NCBI RefSeq assembly: GCF_014650455.1
Contig: NZ_BMUZ01000006.1
Coordinates: forward strand, 62,001-126,000
Direction of reading: 5' to 3'
DNA: 64,000 nucleotides
From: Streptomyces xanthochromogenes
GTDB taxonomy: Bacteria > Actinomycetota > Actinomycetes > Streptomycetales > Streptomycetaceae
Positions 16,603 through 24,816 of the stretch are shown here, in pieces; the stretch's first letter is position 1; each line of letters begins with the position of its first letter. The position numbers and the translations under genes were made by a program. Below the pieces are notes generated by a model. It saw only the letters and a program-made list of their open reading frames with translations, was not told the origin of the DNA and ran no database searches.

Positions 16603-17981
16603 GCCGCCTCCTGAAGCGGATGGACATGGGGGCGGCCGAGGGTGGAGAGAGCGGCGCCGGCGGCACTGAATCCGCTGCGCACGGCACCCTCCATGGTCGC
16701 GGGCCAGCCGGTCGCGGTCCACGCGCCGGCCAGGTACAGGCCGTCCGCACGGGTCCGCGCCGAAGGCCGCAGCCGTCCGACGCCGGGGGTGGGGGCGAAC
16801 GTCGCCGTACGCTCCCGGGTGACGAAGAAGTCGAGGATCTCCGCGCCGCGGGCCGCGGGCAACAGCTTTTCCAGTTCGGGCAGATAGCGGGCGCGCAGTT
16901 CGGCCACGGGGAGCTCGATCTCGTCCCCGGCGTCCGACTGCGAGACGGCCAGATACTGCCCCTGGCCGGTGAAGCCCGAGGAGTCCGTCCGGTCGAAGAC
17001 CCACTGCACCGGGGAGCCGAGCGCCGCGAAGAAGGGCTGCTTGAGCACCTTGCGGTCGTAGACGACGTGCACATTGAGGATCGGCGCGGTGCCGATGCCG
17101 AGGAGCTTGTCCGGCTCGTCGAGCGCGCCCTCGGGCAGCAGGTCGTGGGTCTCCTTCTGCGGTACGGCGAGCACGACGACCTCGGCCTCCAGCGTCCCTC
17201 CGGCCAGCTCGACCCGCCAACTGCCGTTCTCCGTACGGGAGATGGACTCGGCCTTGGTGCGCGTGTCGACGCGCACGCCCGCCGACTCCAGGGCCTTGCG
17301 GGCCAGCGTGTCGTGCAGCTCGCCGAGCGGCACCCGGGCCCAGCCGATGTCGGCGGCGCCCGCCTCGGAGAGCAGTCCGGTCTTGAAGACCATGGCGGCC
17401 AGGCCCAGGGAGGCGTGCGGCGCGGTGGCGTTGAGGGTCGCCACGCCGACCAGGTCCCACAGGGCTTCGATGGTGCGGTCGGACTGGCCGTGCCGGCCGA
17501 GCCACGTCGCGAAGTCGACGTCGTCGAGGGCCGGGTCGGCCGGGTCGAGCTTCTTGAGCGCGAGCGCGGCGCGCCCGACCGAGGCGCGCTCGGCGAGCGA
17601 GAGGTGCGGGTAGGTCGCGAGGCTGCGCCCGAGGTGCAGCGGCACGGGCAGCGGGTCGCGGCGCAGCCGTCCGAGCCGGGGCCCCCCGGGGTGCGCGACG
17701 TCGAGGACGGGAACGTCCAACCGGGCCTGGACGGGGGCGAGTTCGGCCCCGTCGACCCGGTCGAGGAACCAGCGGTAGGCGGTGCAGCAGCGCAGATAGA
17801 CGTGCTGGCCGTTGTCCACGGTGAGGTCGCCGCGCCGGAACGAGAACGCGAGACCGCCGAGTCGCGGGCGGCCTTCCACCAGGGTCACACCGAGGCCCGC
17901 GTCGGCGAGTTCGAGCGCCGCGGTGATGCCGGCGAGTCCGCCGCCGATCACCACCGCTCGCTGGGACCGCGTGTCGTTCAT
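16599..17981 (-). CDS. hpnE: Hydroxysqualene dehydroxylase HpnE
   Basis: A 460-residue FAD-dependent amine-oxidase/phytoene-desaturase-type protein. With HpnC and HpnD it turns presqualene diphosphate, through hydroxysqualene, into squalene. The dinucleotide-binding motif VVIGGGLAGITAAL occupies residues 10-23, followed by VEGRPRLGGLAFSF, as in the squalene-associated FAD-dependent desaturases. A C-terminal GLYLAGAWTATGWPATMEGA closes the FAD site. ATG 17981 has GGGGGAG upstream and overlaps the stop of the 46-codon ORF as ATGA. The polyprenyl synthase start overlaps its own stop in the same way. Confidence 0.93.
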   Translation of the reverse strand: MNDTRSQRAVVIGGGLAGITAALELADAGLGVTLVEGRPRLGGLAFSFRRGDLTVDNGQHVYLRCCTAYRWFLDRVDGAELAPVQARLDVPVLDVAHPGGPRLGRLRRDPLPVPLHLGRSLATYPHLSLAERASVGRAALALKKLDPADPALDDVDFATWLGRHGQSDRTIEALWDLVGVATLNATAPHASLGLAAMVFKTGLLSEAGAADIGWARVPLGELHDTLARKALESAGVRVDTRTKAESISRTENGSWRVELAGGTLEAEVVVLAVPQKETHDLLPEGALDEPDKLLGIGTAPILNVHVVYDRKVLKQPFFAALGSPVQWVFDRTDSSGFTGQGQYLAVSQSDAGDEIELPVAELRARYLPELEKLLPAARGAEILDFFVTRERTATFAPTPGVGRLRPSARTRADGLYLAGAWTATGWPATMEGAVRSGFSAAGAALSTLGRPHVHPLQEAA

Positions 17982-18118
17982 GCCGTCTCCCCCTGGGCCG
18001 CGCCGGTGCCCCGCACGCGGCGGGCCGACGCAGTCGAGGACGCATCGCCGCACGGTGAAGTTGCACGTCGGGCCCGCGTCGTCGTCCTCGGCCCTTCGTC
18101 CGGGTGAGCGTGGTGCAT
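17978..18118 (-). CDS. 46-codon ORF locked between hpnD and hpnE
   Basis: A small ORF starting MHHAHPDEGP and ending GAAQGETA, rich in Arg, Ala, Thr and Ser, with no membrane segment or known motif. Its ATG shares one base with the hpnD stop (TGATG) and its TGA overlaps the hpnE ATG (ATGA), so it exactly fills the gap in a chain of coupled genes. This is strong positional evidence for translation. From memory it resembles a small Streptomyces family (DUF6380) found in hopanoid loci, not verified. Function is unknown; it may be a small protein of the squalene-forming complex, or only a translational bridge keeping ribosomes moving into hpnE. Confidence 0.6.
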   Translation of the reverse strand: MHHAHPDEGPRTTTRARRATSPCGDASSTASARRVRGTGAAQGETA

Positions 18119-19068
18119 CAGACGCGCCTCCTGGCGGTCTGCCGGGAGACGTACCGGGTGTCGAGGCCGGACAGTCCGCGCACCGCGACGTACGCCTTCT
18201 CCCGGCCGGGCAGCGATACGCGCCCGCGCAGCACGGCCTCCGGGTCGCGCTCGATGCGGTCGAGCAGACGGCGGTAGATCCCGGCCATGGCGGCGACACA
18301 GGCGCCGCTGCGCCGGTCCAGCATGGGCAGCAGCCGATAGCCCTCGGCGAACAGGGCGCGGGCCCGGCGGACTTCGAAGTGGACGAGCCCGGCGAAGTCG
18401 GAGCCGGGCGGCGGGACGGGGCCGTCGAAGCCCGTCGAGCAGCCGAACTTGGCGAGGTCGTCGGAGGGCAGATAGGTCCGGCCGTTGCCGGCGTCCTCGC
18501 GAACGTCCCTGAGAATGTTGGTGAGTTGGAGAGCGAGCCCCAGCGTGTCGGCGTACTCGGGGGCGCGCTCGATGCCGGGTGCGCCGGGCTGGGTGCCGAA
18601 CACGCCGAGCGAGAGGCGCCCGATGGCGCCCGCGACGCACCGGCAGTAGGTCTTCAGGTCGTCCCAGGTCTCGTAGCTCTCGCCGTGCACGTCCATCAGG
18701 ACACCGTCGATGAGCTCGTCGAGACCGTCGAGCGGGATGGGGAAACGGCGTGCCGCGTCCGCGAGCGCCACCGCGACCGGGTCCGTGTCGTCCTCCGCCA
18801 CGGCGTCGTCGCGGACGCGCCCGAGCAGCGCCCGGGTCTCCTCCAGGCGCGTCTGCTTGGCGTCGTTCGCCAGCGTTCCGTCACCGATGTCGTCGACCCG
18901 GCGCGAGAACGCGTACAGCGCGGACATCGCCTGCCGCTTGTCGGCCGGCAGCAGCCGGATGCCGTACGCGAAATTGCGCGCCTGCTGCCCGGTCACGGCC
19001 TCGCAGTAGCTGTATGCGGCCTGTACCGGTGCGGACACGGGTGCCTGTGCCTCCACTGTCCGGCTCAC
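18118..19068 (-). CDS. hpnD: Presqualene diphosphate synthase HpnD
   Basis: A 316-residue head-to-head prenyl synthase of the squalene/phytoene synthase family. It condenses two farnesyl diphosphates to presqualene diphosphate. The first Asp-rich motif RRVDDIGDG has Asp59 and Asp60, and the second is NILRDVREDAGNGRTYLPSDDL around residue 190. GTG 19068 overlaps the hpnC stop as GTGA. The first 15 residues are variable. Assignment as HpnD rather than HpnC follows gene order and the closer match to phytoene-synthase-like sequence; the pair could in principle be swapped. Confidence 0.93.
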   Translation of the reverse strand: MSRTVEAQAPVSAPVQAAYSYCEAVTGQQARNFAYGIRLLPADKRQAMSALYAFSRRVDDIGDGTLANDAKQTRLEETRALLGRVRDDAVAEDDTDPVAVALADAARRFPIPLDGLDELIDGVLMDVHGESYETWDDLKTYCRCVAGAIGRLSLGVFGTQPGAPGIERAPEYADTLGLALQLTNILRDVREDAGNGRTYLPSDDLAKFGCSTGFDGPVPPPGSDFAGLVHFEVRRARALFAEGYRLLPMLDRRSGACVAAMAGIYRRLLDRIERDPEAVLRGRVSLPGREKAYVAVRGLSGLDTRYVSRQTARRRV

Positions 19069-19976
19069 CCCTCTCTACGCGCTCTTCGCAAGACGGCTCC
19101 CACCTCGCGCATCAGCCTTGCCTTGGTGGGCTTGGGCGGCCCCGGGAGTACGTCGTGGCCGGCGGCAGCGACCGCGTCGAGCGCGGCGCGTCCTCCGGCC
19201 ACGAATCCGGCCAGCAGCAGCTTGAGTCTGCCGTGGACGCTACCCACCAGAGGGGTGCCTTCATTCAGCAACGACCCGGCGCGTTCCGCTTCGAACGCGA
19301 CCAGGGCGCGCACCGAAGCGCTCCCCGTGGGGACGGCCAGATCGGCCTGTGTGACATGGAATCGGGACATGTCCTCGGCCGGCAGATAGATCCGGTCCCG
19401 CCCGAGGTCCTCCTTGACGTCCTGGAGGTGTTCGACGATCTGCAACGCCGTGCAGATCGCGTCGGAGCGACGGACACGCTCCGGGCTCGTGGTGCCGGTG
19501 ATGCCGAGGACGAGCCTTCCCACGGGGTTGGCGGAGAGCTCGCAGTAGGCGAGCAGGTCCTCGTACGTCTCGTAGCGCCGGACCCGCTGGTCCTGGCGGT
19601 TGGCCGCGATCAGCCCGAGGAACGGCTCGGGGGTGAGCGCGCAGCGCCGCACGGTGGGCTGCAGGGCCACCAGGAGCGGGTGCCGGGGCGTCCCGTCGAA
19701 GACGCGGCGCAGGTCCGCCTCGAAGGCGTCGAGCATGACGAGCCGGTCGTCGGCGTCGGCCGCGGCCACGCCGAGGTGGCGGGCGTCGGCGCCGCCGGGG
19801 GCGAGGTCGCCGTCACCGATGTCGTCGACGAGCCGGGCGAAGCCGTACACGGCCATCAGGTCGTCGCGCCAGGCGCGCGGCAGGAAGAAGGGGGCCACCG
19901 GGAAGTTCTCGTCCGTGGCCTTGTCGAGCGTGGCGCGCGAGGGGTTTGCGGTGCGCACGTCCCGGACTGGGGTCAC
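19065..19976 (-). CDS. hpnC: Squalene synthase component HpnC
   Basis: A 303-residue squalene/phytoene synthase-family protein that in hopanoid loci converts presqualene diphosphate to hydroxysqualene. Family features are ENFPVAPFFLPRAWRDDL near the N terminus, Asp51/Asp52 in ARLVDDIGDGD, and the second motif EHLQDVKEDLGRDRIYLPAEDM. The start is GTG 19976, which overlaps the TGA of a 21-codon upstream ORF (GTGA). It is the first large gene of the hopanoid operon. The promoter should lie in 20039-20313. Confidence 0.92.
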   Translation of the reverse strand: MTPVRDVRTANPSRATLDKATDENFPVAPFFLPRAWRDDLMAVYGFARLVDDIGDGDLAPGGADARHLGVAAADADDRLVMLDAFEADLRRVFDGTPRHPLLVALQPTVRRCALTPEPFLGLIAANRQDQRVRRYETYEDLLAYCELSANPVGRLVLGITGTTSPERVRRSDAICTALQIVEHLQDVKEDLGRDRIYLPAEDMSRFHVTQADLAVPTGSASVRALVAFEAERAGSLLNEGTPLVGSVHGRLKLLLAGFVAGGRAALDAVAAAGHDVLPGPPKPTKARLMREVGAVLRRARREG

Positions 19977-20038
19977 CGGGTACCGCCCGGGGCGGGAACG
20001 GCGGCCGTCCCTTTGAGCTGGAGATTTTCCGTAGCCAT
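19973..20038 (-). CDS. Possible 21-codon leader ORF coupled to hpnC
   Basis: Starting at ATG 20038, MATENLQLKG continues for 21 codons to a TGA that overlaps the hpnC GTG start as GTGA. GGGAG lies 11 bases before the ATG, a little far for a good ribosome site. The arrangement suggests a leader peptide or translational coupling for the first gene of the operon. It is too short for a homology argument, and chance is a real alternative. Confidence 0.4.
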   Translation of the reverse strand: MATENLQLKGTAAVPAPGGTR

Positions 20039-20313
20039 GGCCGTCACATCTCCCGTTCTACACCGCCGACCCAAAACATCCTATTTCGGACACGCCGCCT
20101 GACCTCCCCGGACGGAGTGACCCGTCGTGCGAGGAGCCGGGGGCGTATTACCCCACTTGCCGCGAATCAGCACCGGTACAGCTTACGTTGTACAACGGCC
20201 GACAACACGTCGGGGTGTTGAGAGCATTACGAGAACACTCCAATCCGGCCCAACCTTCCCCGCACACTGGCAACTTGACGGGATCTTGACCGTCCGACAC
20301 ACCATAGGACGCG
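20039..20313 (-). promoter_or_regulatory. Probable promoter region of the hopanoid operon
   Basis: A gene-free region upstream of hpnC, lower in GC than its flanks. It holds a perfect 12-bp palindrome CGTTGTACAACG (20186-20197), a possible operator about 150 bases from the leader ORF, and a smaller inverted repeat CAACAC/GTGTTG (20203-20220). I cannot place -35 and -10 boxes with confidence. Confidence 0.5.
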
Positions 20314-20347
20314 AAAGCCCCTGCCGGGGTTGATCGACAGGGGCTTC
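20314..20347 (-). terminator. Terminator after the TagH-like ABC gene
   Basis: AAGCCCCTG (20315-20323) pairs with CAGGGGCTT (20338-20346), a perfect 9-bp stem, about 30 bases past the stop of the ABC ATPase gene on the minus strand. It separates the envelope operon from the hopanoid operon. Confidence 0.7.
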
Positions 20348-20377
20348 GGCTCGCGCGGTCCGCCGGATGACTGTGCG

Positions 20378-21193
20378 TCAGCGGCCGGACTCCTTCTGGT
20401 AGGCCTTGACGACCTCGTCGGTCGGCCCGTCCATGAGGAGCTCGCCGCGCTCCAGCCACAGCACGCGGTCGCACGTGTCCCGGATGGAGCCGATGCTGTG
20501 GCTCACCAGGAAGACGGTTCCGGCGTGCTTGCGCAGCTCCCTGATGCGCTCCTCGGAGCGGATCTGGAACTGGCGGTCACCGGTGGCGAGGGCCTCGTCG
20601 ATCATGAGGACGTCGTGGTCCTTGGCCGCGGCGATGGAGAACCGGAGGCGGGCCGCCATGCCGGAGGAGTAGGTGCGCATCGGCAGGGAGATGAAGTCGC
20701 CCTTGTCGTTGATGCCGGAGAAGTCGACGATCTCCTCGTAGCGCTCTCTGACCTCCTCGCGGGACATGCCCATCGCCAGGCCGCCCAGGATGACGTTGCG
20801 CTCGCCGGTCAGGTCGTTCATCAGAGCCGCGTTCACGCCGAGCAGCGAGGGCTGTCCGTCCGTGTAGACCCGGCCGCTCTCGGGCGGCAGCAGGCCGGCG
20901 ATGGCCCGCAGCAGGGTCGACTTGCCCGAGCCGTTGGAGCCGATCAGACCGATGGCCTCGCCTCGGTACGCGGTGAACGACACGCCCTTGACCGCGTGCA
21001 CCCGGCGCATGCCACGGGAGGCGCCGCCGGTCTTGTCCTTCTTCACCATGCGGCTCAGGGCGGCGGTGGCACTGCCCCTTCCGCCGCCGCCACCGTTGAC
21101 GGTGTACACGATGTGCACGTCGTCGCAGATGACGGTGGGAATCCGCGCGTCCTCGACCGCGACGCGGTCCTTGATGTCCTCAGCCACGGCCAT
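20378..21193 (-). CDS. ABC-2 exporter ATPase (TagH/Wzt-like)
   Basis: A 271-residue ATPase of the teichoic-acid/polysaccharide export class. Walker A is GSNGSGKSTLL near residue 84, the signature is YSSGMAARLRFSIA, Walker B is VLMIDEAL, and the H-loop is LVSHS. A 50-residue N-terminal insert with a Gly run (GGGGGRGS) precedes the core, and there is no C-terminal carbohydrate-binding domain of the Wzt type. Its start lies inside the end of the permease gene (14-base overlap), so they form a pair. It is the last gene of the 27343-20378 operon and is followed by a terminator. It probably powers export of the compound made by the upstream enzymes. Confidence 0.92.
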   Translation of the reverse strand: MAVAEDIKDRVAVEDARIPTVICDDVHIVYTVNGGGGGRGSATAALSRMVKKDKTGGASRGMRRVHAVKGVSFTAYRGEAIGLIGSNGSGKSTLLRAIAGLLPPESGRVYTDGQPSLLGVNAALMNDLTGERNVILGGLAMGMSREEVRERYEEIVDFSGINDKGDFISLPMRTYSSGMAARLRFSIAAAKDHDVLMIDEALATGDRQFQIRSEERIRELRKHAGTVFLVSHSIGSIRDTCDRVLWLERGELLMDGPTDEVVKAYQKESGR

Positions 21194-22061
21194 ACCGCTC
21201 CTCAGCCTTCCAGAAGTACACGAATCCGAGGGCGCCCACGACGACGGCCCAGCCGGCCGCGAGTGCCCAGACGTGCGGGGGCAGGGACCCGCCGCCGTAG
21301 CCGTCCAGCAGCGCGTAGCGCGCCAGGTCCATATAGATGGCGGCCGGGTTGACCTGCAGGACGTGCTTGAGCCAGCTCGGCTTGTCGTGGAGCACGGCGG
21401 TGATGCTGAACATGACGCCGGACGAGTACATCCAGGTCCGCATGATGAACGGCATCAGCTGCGCGAGGTCCGGCGTCTTGGCTCCGAGCCGGGCGAAGAT
21501 CAGCGCCAGGCCGGTGTTGAAGACGAACTGCAGCGCGAGCACCGGGACGATCAGGATCCACGTCATGCCCGGCATGAAGCCGGAGGCGACCACCACGATC
21601 ATCAGGACGATCATCGAGAACAGCAGCTGCTGGAGCTGCTGCAAGGCGAAGGAGACCGGCAGCGAGGCGCGCGGGAAGTGCAGCGCCCGTACCAGGCCCA
21701 GGTTGCCGGAGATCGCCCGGACACCGGCCATCAGCGAGTTCTGCGTGAAGGTGAACAGGAACACACCGGTCACCAGGAACGGGATGAAGACATCGTTGGG
21801 GATGCCCTTCCTCGTTCCCATGAGCACGCCGAAGATGAAGTAGTAGACCAGCGCGTTCAGCAGGGGCGTCGCCACCTGCCAGATCTGGCCGAGCTTCGCC
21901 TCGCTGTACTGGGCGGTCAGCTTGGCCGAGGAGAACGACAGGATGAAGTGGCGCCGACCCCACAGCTGCTTGATGTAAGCGGTCAGCCCGGGGCGGGCAC
22001 CGCTCACCGACAGCCCGTGCTTGGCGGCGAGGTCCGCCGGGGACAGGGTTGTGTCACTCAC
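21180..22061 (-). CDS. ABC-2 exporter permease (TagG/Wzm-like)
   Basis: A 293-residue inner-membrane permease with a cytoplasmic N terminus and about six hydrophobic segments (for example LLNALVYYFIFGVLMG, VFIPFLVTGVFLFTF, LLFSMIVLMIVVVAS and LILIVPVLALQFVF-like stretches). This is the ABC-2 fold that exports lipid-linked polymers such as teichoic acids, O-antigen or galactan. The start is GTG 22061. It overlaps the ATPase gene downstream and follows the GT2 gene by about 55 bases. The cargo is not known. Confidence 0.92.
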   Translation of the reverse strand: MSDTTLSPADLAAKHGLSVSGARPGLTAYIKQLWGRRHFILSFSSAKLTAQYSEAKLGQIWQVATPLLNALVYYFIFGVLMGTRKGIPNDVFIPFLVTGVFLFTFTQNSLMAGVRAISGNLGLVRALHFPRASLPVSFALQQLQQLLFSMIVLMIVVVASGFMPGMTWILIVPVLALQFVFNTGLALIFARLGAKTPDLAQLMPFIMRTWMYSSGVMFSITAVLHDKPSWLKHVLQVNPAAIYMDLARYALLDGYGGGSLPPHVWALAAGWAVVVGALGFVYFWKAEERYGRG

Positions 22062-22116
22062 AAGTGGAAACTTTCGTGTTCAAGAAGTACGCCCGATGGT
22101 CTCAGAGCCGAGACTC

Positions 22117-23001
22117 TCAGATGACGGGGGGACGGCCCAGCCGGGTGAGCTTGAAGACCGTACGCCACTTCATGGGGCGGCGCGGTCCGCAGGGCGTCGT
22201 CCACCCCTCCTTGAACCCGCCGAACCAGGCTTTGAGCGCCGGACCCGAGGGCTTGCGCGCCAGCGTCAGGAGCAGCCAGACCCCGAGGTAGACCGGAACG
22301 AGCGGGGCGGGCAGGTTGCGCCGGGCCAGCCAGACCCGGTTGCGGGCCACCATCCGGTGGTAGACCGCGTGCCGGGACGGGGCGGTCGTCGGGTGGTGCA
22401 GGACCATGTCCGCGCGGTAGTCGATCATCCAGCCGGCGTCCAGGGCCCGCCAGGCGAGGTCGGTCTCCTCGTGCGCGTAGAAGAACTCGTCGGGCAGCCC
22501 GCCGACCTCCGCGAACACCTGGGTGCGCACGGCGTTGGCGCCGCCGAGGAAGGTCGTCACACGGGAGGAGCGCATCGGATCGGCGGCGCGCAGCCTCGGC
22601 ACGTGGCGGCGCTGGGTGACGCCGGTGTCCGGGTCGGCGATCCGGAAGCTGATGATGCCGAGCTCCGGGTCGGCCGCGAAGGCCTGGCGGCACAGCTCGG
22701 CGGTGTCCGGGTTGGGCAGCAGGCCGTCGTCGTCGAGGAAGAGCAGCACGTCCATCTCGGCGCCCGAGGGGCCGAACGCCTCGATGCCGACGTTGCGGCC
22801 GCCCGGGATGCCCAGGTTGTCCGGCAGCTCCACGGTCCGTACGCCCTCGGGGACGTCCGGGACCGGGGCGCCGTTGCCGACGACCACGACCTCGACCCGG
22901 TCGCCGTCCTGCTTGGCGACCGAGTCCAGCAGGGCACGCAGCTCGGCGGGGCGATTGCCCATCGTGATGACGACCGCGCCGACCTTCAGGGGGGCGTTCA
23001 T
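22117..23001 (-). CDS. GT2-family glycosyltransferase
   Basis: A 294-residue glycosyltransferase of family 2, rhamnosyl/galactofuranosyl-transferase-like. The nucleotide-sugar fold begins at VGAVVITMGNRPAEL, LFLDDDG is the DxD metal site near residue 95, and HEETDLAWR near residue 185 is the ED acceptor/base motif. A hydrophobic stretch near residue 240 (VPVYLGVWLLLTL) suggests membrane association. Its ATG overlaps the stop of the CDP-alcohol transferase gene as ATGA. It probably decorates or extends the lipid made by the upstream enzymes. The sugar donor cannot be told from sequence. Confidence 0.9.
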   Translation of the reverse strand: MNAPLKVGAVVITMGNRPAELRALLDSVAKQDGDRVEVVVVGNGAPVPDVPEGVRTVELPDNLGIPGGRNVGIEAFGPSGAEMDVLLFLDDDGLLPNPDTAELCRQAFAADPELGIISFRIADPDTGVTQRRHVPRLRAADPMRSSRVTTFLGGANAVRTQVFAEVGGLPDEFFYAHEETDLAWRALDAGWMIDYRADMVLHHPTTAPSRHAVYHRMVARNRVWLARRNLPAPLVPVYLGVWLLLTLARKPSGPALKAWFGGFKEGWTTPCGPRRPMKWRTVFKLTRLGRPPVI

Positions 23002-23777
23002 TTGAGCCTGCTCGACGCGAGGATGGACACGAGGTGCAGCACCGTCTGGAGCAGCGCGATGCCGGCGAGGACCGCGACGCCGAGGCGCGAGAAGTACAGG
23101 TCGCCGCGGACCTGGTCCGCGATCGCGAGAACCAGGATCAGCAGGGACGCCTCGATGCCGAGGACGAGCCGGTGGAACTTCAGCGCGGCCGCGGCCCGGC
23201 GGGCGAGCGCCACACCGGAGGAGCGCGGGGTGGCCGCCGCGTCCTTGACCAGCGGCAGACCGCCCTGGTGGCGGGCGACGCCCACGAGGTCGGTCTCGGC
23301 CTTGATCAGGATCGCGCCGAGGGCGGCGAGCGTGCCGAGGAAGGCCCACAGCCAGTCGATGCGGCCGGGGCCCCACAGGTCGGCGGCGCGCAGGCCGAAG
23401 CCGACCAGGACCGCCGCGTCGCACAGGTAGGCACCGACGCGGTCCAGGTAGACACCGGACAGCGAGAACTGCTTCTTCCAGCGGGCGACTTCGCCGTCGA
23501 CGCAGTCGAGCAGCAGATAGCCCTGGACGGCGATGACACCGAGGACCGCGCCCCAGATGCCCGGCACCAGCAGGGCCGGGGCGGCCAGGACACCGCTCAG
23601 GGTCATCAGATAGGTCAGCTGGTTCGGCGTGACCTTGGTGGTGACCAGGACGCGGGTGATGCGCAGCGAGATCTCGCGCATGTACAGGCGGCCGCCCCAG
23701 TGTTCTCCGCTGACCCGGTCCTTGACACCCGCCGGGTGCACGACCGGGCGGAGCTCAGCTACGGATGGTCTTGGCAT
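22998..23777 (-). CDS. CDP-alcohol phosphatidyltransferase with altered active site
   Basis: A 259-residue membrane enzyme of the CDP-alcohol phosphotransferase family, which moves a phospho-alcohol from a CDP-carrier to another alcohol. The motif reads D-CV-DG-EV-AR, then eight residues, G-VYL-D-RVG-A: the first three aspartates are present but the fourth, the proposed base, is Ala (codon GCC at 23432-23434). About five hydrophobic helices follow. The gene is joined to the GT2 gene by ATGA and overlaps the end of the dehydrogenase gene. It may be inactive, use the Asp four residues further on (LCDAA), or have a binding role. Confidence 0.88.
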   Translation of the reverse strand: MPRPSVAELRPVVHPAGVKDRVSGEHWGGRLYMREISLRITRVLVTTKVTPNQLTYLMTLSGVLAAPALLVPGIWGAVLGVIAVQGYLLLDCVDGEVARWKKQFSLSGVYLDRVGAYLCDAAVLVGFGLRAADLWGPGRIDWLWAFLGTLAALGAILIKAETDLVGVARHQGGLPLVKDAAATPRSSGVALARRAAAALKFHRLVLGIEASLLILVLAIADQVRGDLYFSRLGVAVLAGIALLQTVLHLVSILASSRLK

Positions 23778-24816
23778 AGTCGGCGTACGCGTCCCTGATC
23801 TGGTCGGTGGACAGGTCGAGGTGTTCGAGGATGGTGTAGCGGCCGGGGCGGGTCTGCGGGGCGAACTCCACGGCCCGGACGAACTCGTCGGCGGTGAAGC
23901 CGATTTCCTCCGCGGTGACCGGCAGGGCGTGCCGGCGCAGCACCTCGGTCATGAGGGCGGACTCGGCCTTCGCGCCCCGCAGGTGCATGGCGAACGCGGC
24001 GCCGAGGCCGCACTGTTCGCCGTGGCTGGCCGCGCGCTGCGGGAAGAGCAGGTCGAAGGCGTGGCTGATCTCGTGGCAGGCGCCGGAGGAGGGCCGGCTG
24101 TCGCCGCTGATCGACATGGCGATGCCGGACATGACCAGGCCCTCGGAGAGCGTGACCAGGAAGTCGTCGTCGCCGACGGTCCCGGGGTGGCGCAGGACCG
24201 CCTCGCCGGCGCTGCGCGCCATGGCGGCGGCCAGGCCGTCGATGGGCTCGCCGGTCTCGCGGTGCGAGAGCTCCCAGTCCGCGATCGCGGACAGGTTGGA
24301 GATCGCGTCGCCGATGCCCGAGCGCACGAAGCGCGCGGGTGCGTCCCGGATCACGGCCAGGTCGATCAGGATGGCGATCGGCGTGGGCACACCGTAGGAG
24401 CCGCGCCCGTTGTCGTTGTCCAGGGTGGAGATCGGCGAGCAGATGCCGTCGTGCGAGAGGTTCGTGGCGACGGCGACCATCGGCAGGCCGACGCGGGCCG
24501 CCGCGTACTTCGTCACGTCGATGATCTTCCCGCCGCCGAGCGCCACGACCGCGTCGTAGCGCTTGCCGCGCATCGCGTCGGCGAGCTTGACCGCCGCGTC
24601 GATGGTGCCGCCGTCGACCGGGTACCACTCGGCGCCCGGCAGCAGGGGGCCGAACTGCTCGCGCAGCTTGAGCCCCGAGCCGCCGCTGATCGCGATCGCC
24701 AGCTTGCCGTTGGCGGAGATGCGCTGGTCGGCGAGGACGACCGCGAGGTCGTCCAGGGCCCCGCGCCGGATGTCGACGACAACCGGCGAGGGGATGAGCC
24801 GAGTCAGTACTGGCAC
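23755..24816 (-). CDS. Iron-containing alcohol dehydrogenase, glycerol-1-phosphate dehydrogenase-like (AraM/EgsA type)
   Basis: A 353-residue NAD(P)-dependent dehydrogenase. It is closest in pattern to sn-glycerol-1-phosphate dehydrogenases: GGGKIIDVTKYAA for the dinucleotide, NLSHDGICSP, GIGDAISNLSA (metal Asp), ACHEISHAFD and ASHGEQCGLGAAF (metal His residues). Such enzymes reduce dihydroxyacetone phosphate, giving the stereoisomer of the usual bacterial glycerol-3-phosphate. The start is GTG 24816, inside the end of the nucleotidyltransferase gene (13-base overlap). It probably makes the polyol phosphate that the neighbouring nucleotidyltransferase activates. Another keto-sugar phosphate is possible. 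Confidence 0.85.
   Translation of the reverse strand: MPVLTRLIPSPVVVDIRRGALDDLAVVLADQRISANGKLAIAISGGSGLKLREQFGPLLPGAEWYPVDGGTIDAAVKLADAMRGKRYDAVVALGGGKIIDVTKYAAARVGLPMVAVATNLSHDGICSPISTLDNDNGRGSYGVPTPIAILIDLAVIRDAPARFVRSGIGDAISNLSAIADWELSHRETGEPIDGLAAAMARSAGEAVLRHPGTVGDDDFLVTLSEGLVMSGIAMSISGDSRPSSGACHEISHAFDLLFPQRAASHGEQCGLGAAFAMHLRGAKAESALMTEVLRRHALPVTAEEIGFTADEFVRAVEFAPQTRPGRYTILEHLDLSTDQIRDAYADYAKTIRS

Noticed and set aside
17978..18640. The long 220-codon frame containing the 46-codon ORF
   Set aside because: Its upstream part is a shadow of hpnD. Only the last 46 codons, starting at the coupled ATG, are credible.
20203..20220. CAACAC/GTGTTG as a separate regulatory hairpin
   Set aside because: Short arms in a region with other repeats; I keep it only as a note in the promoter region.
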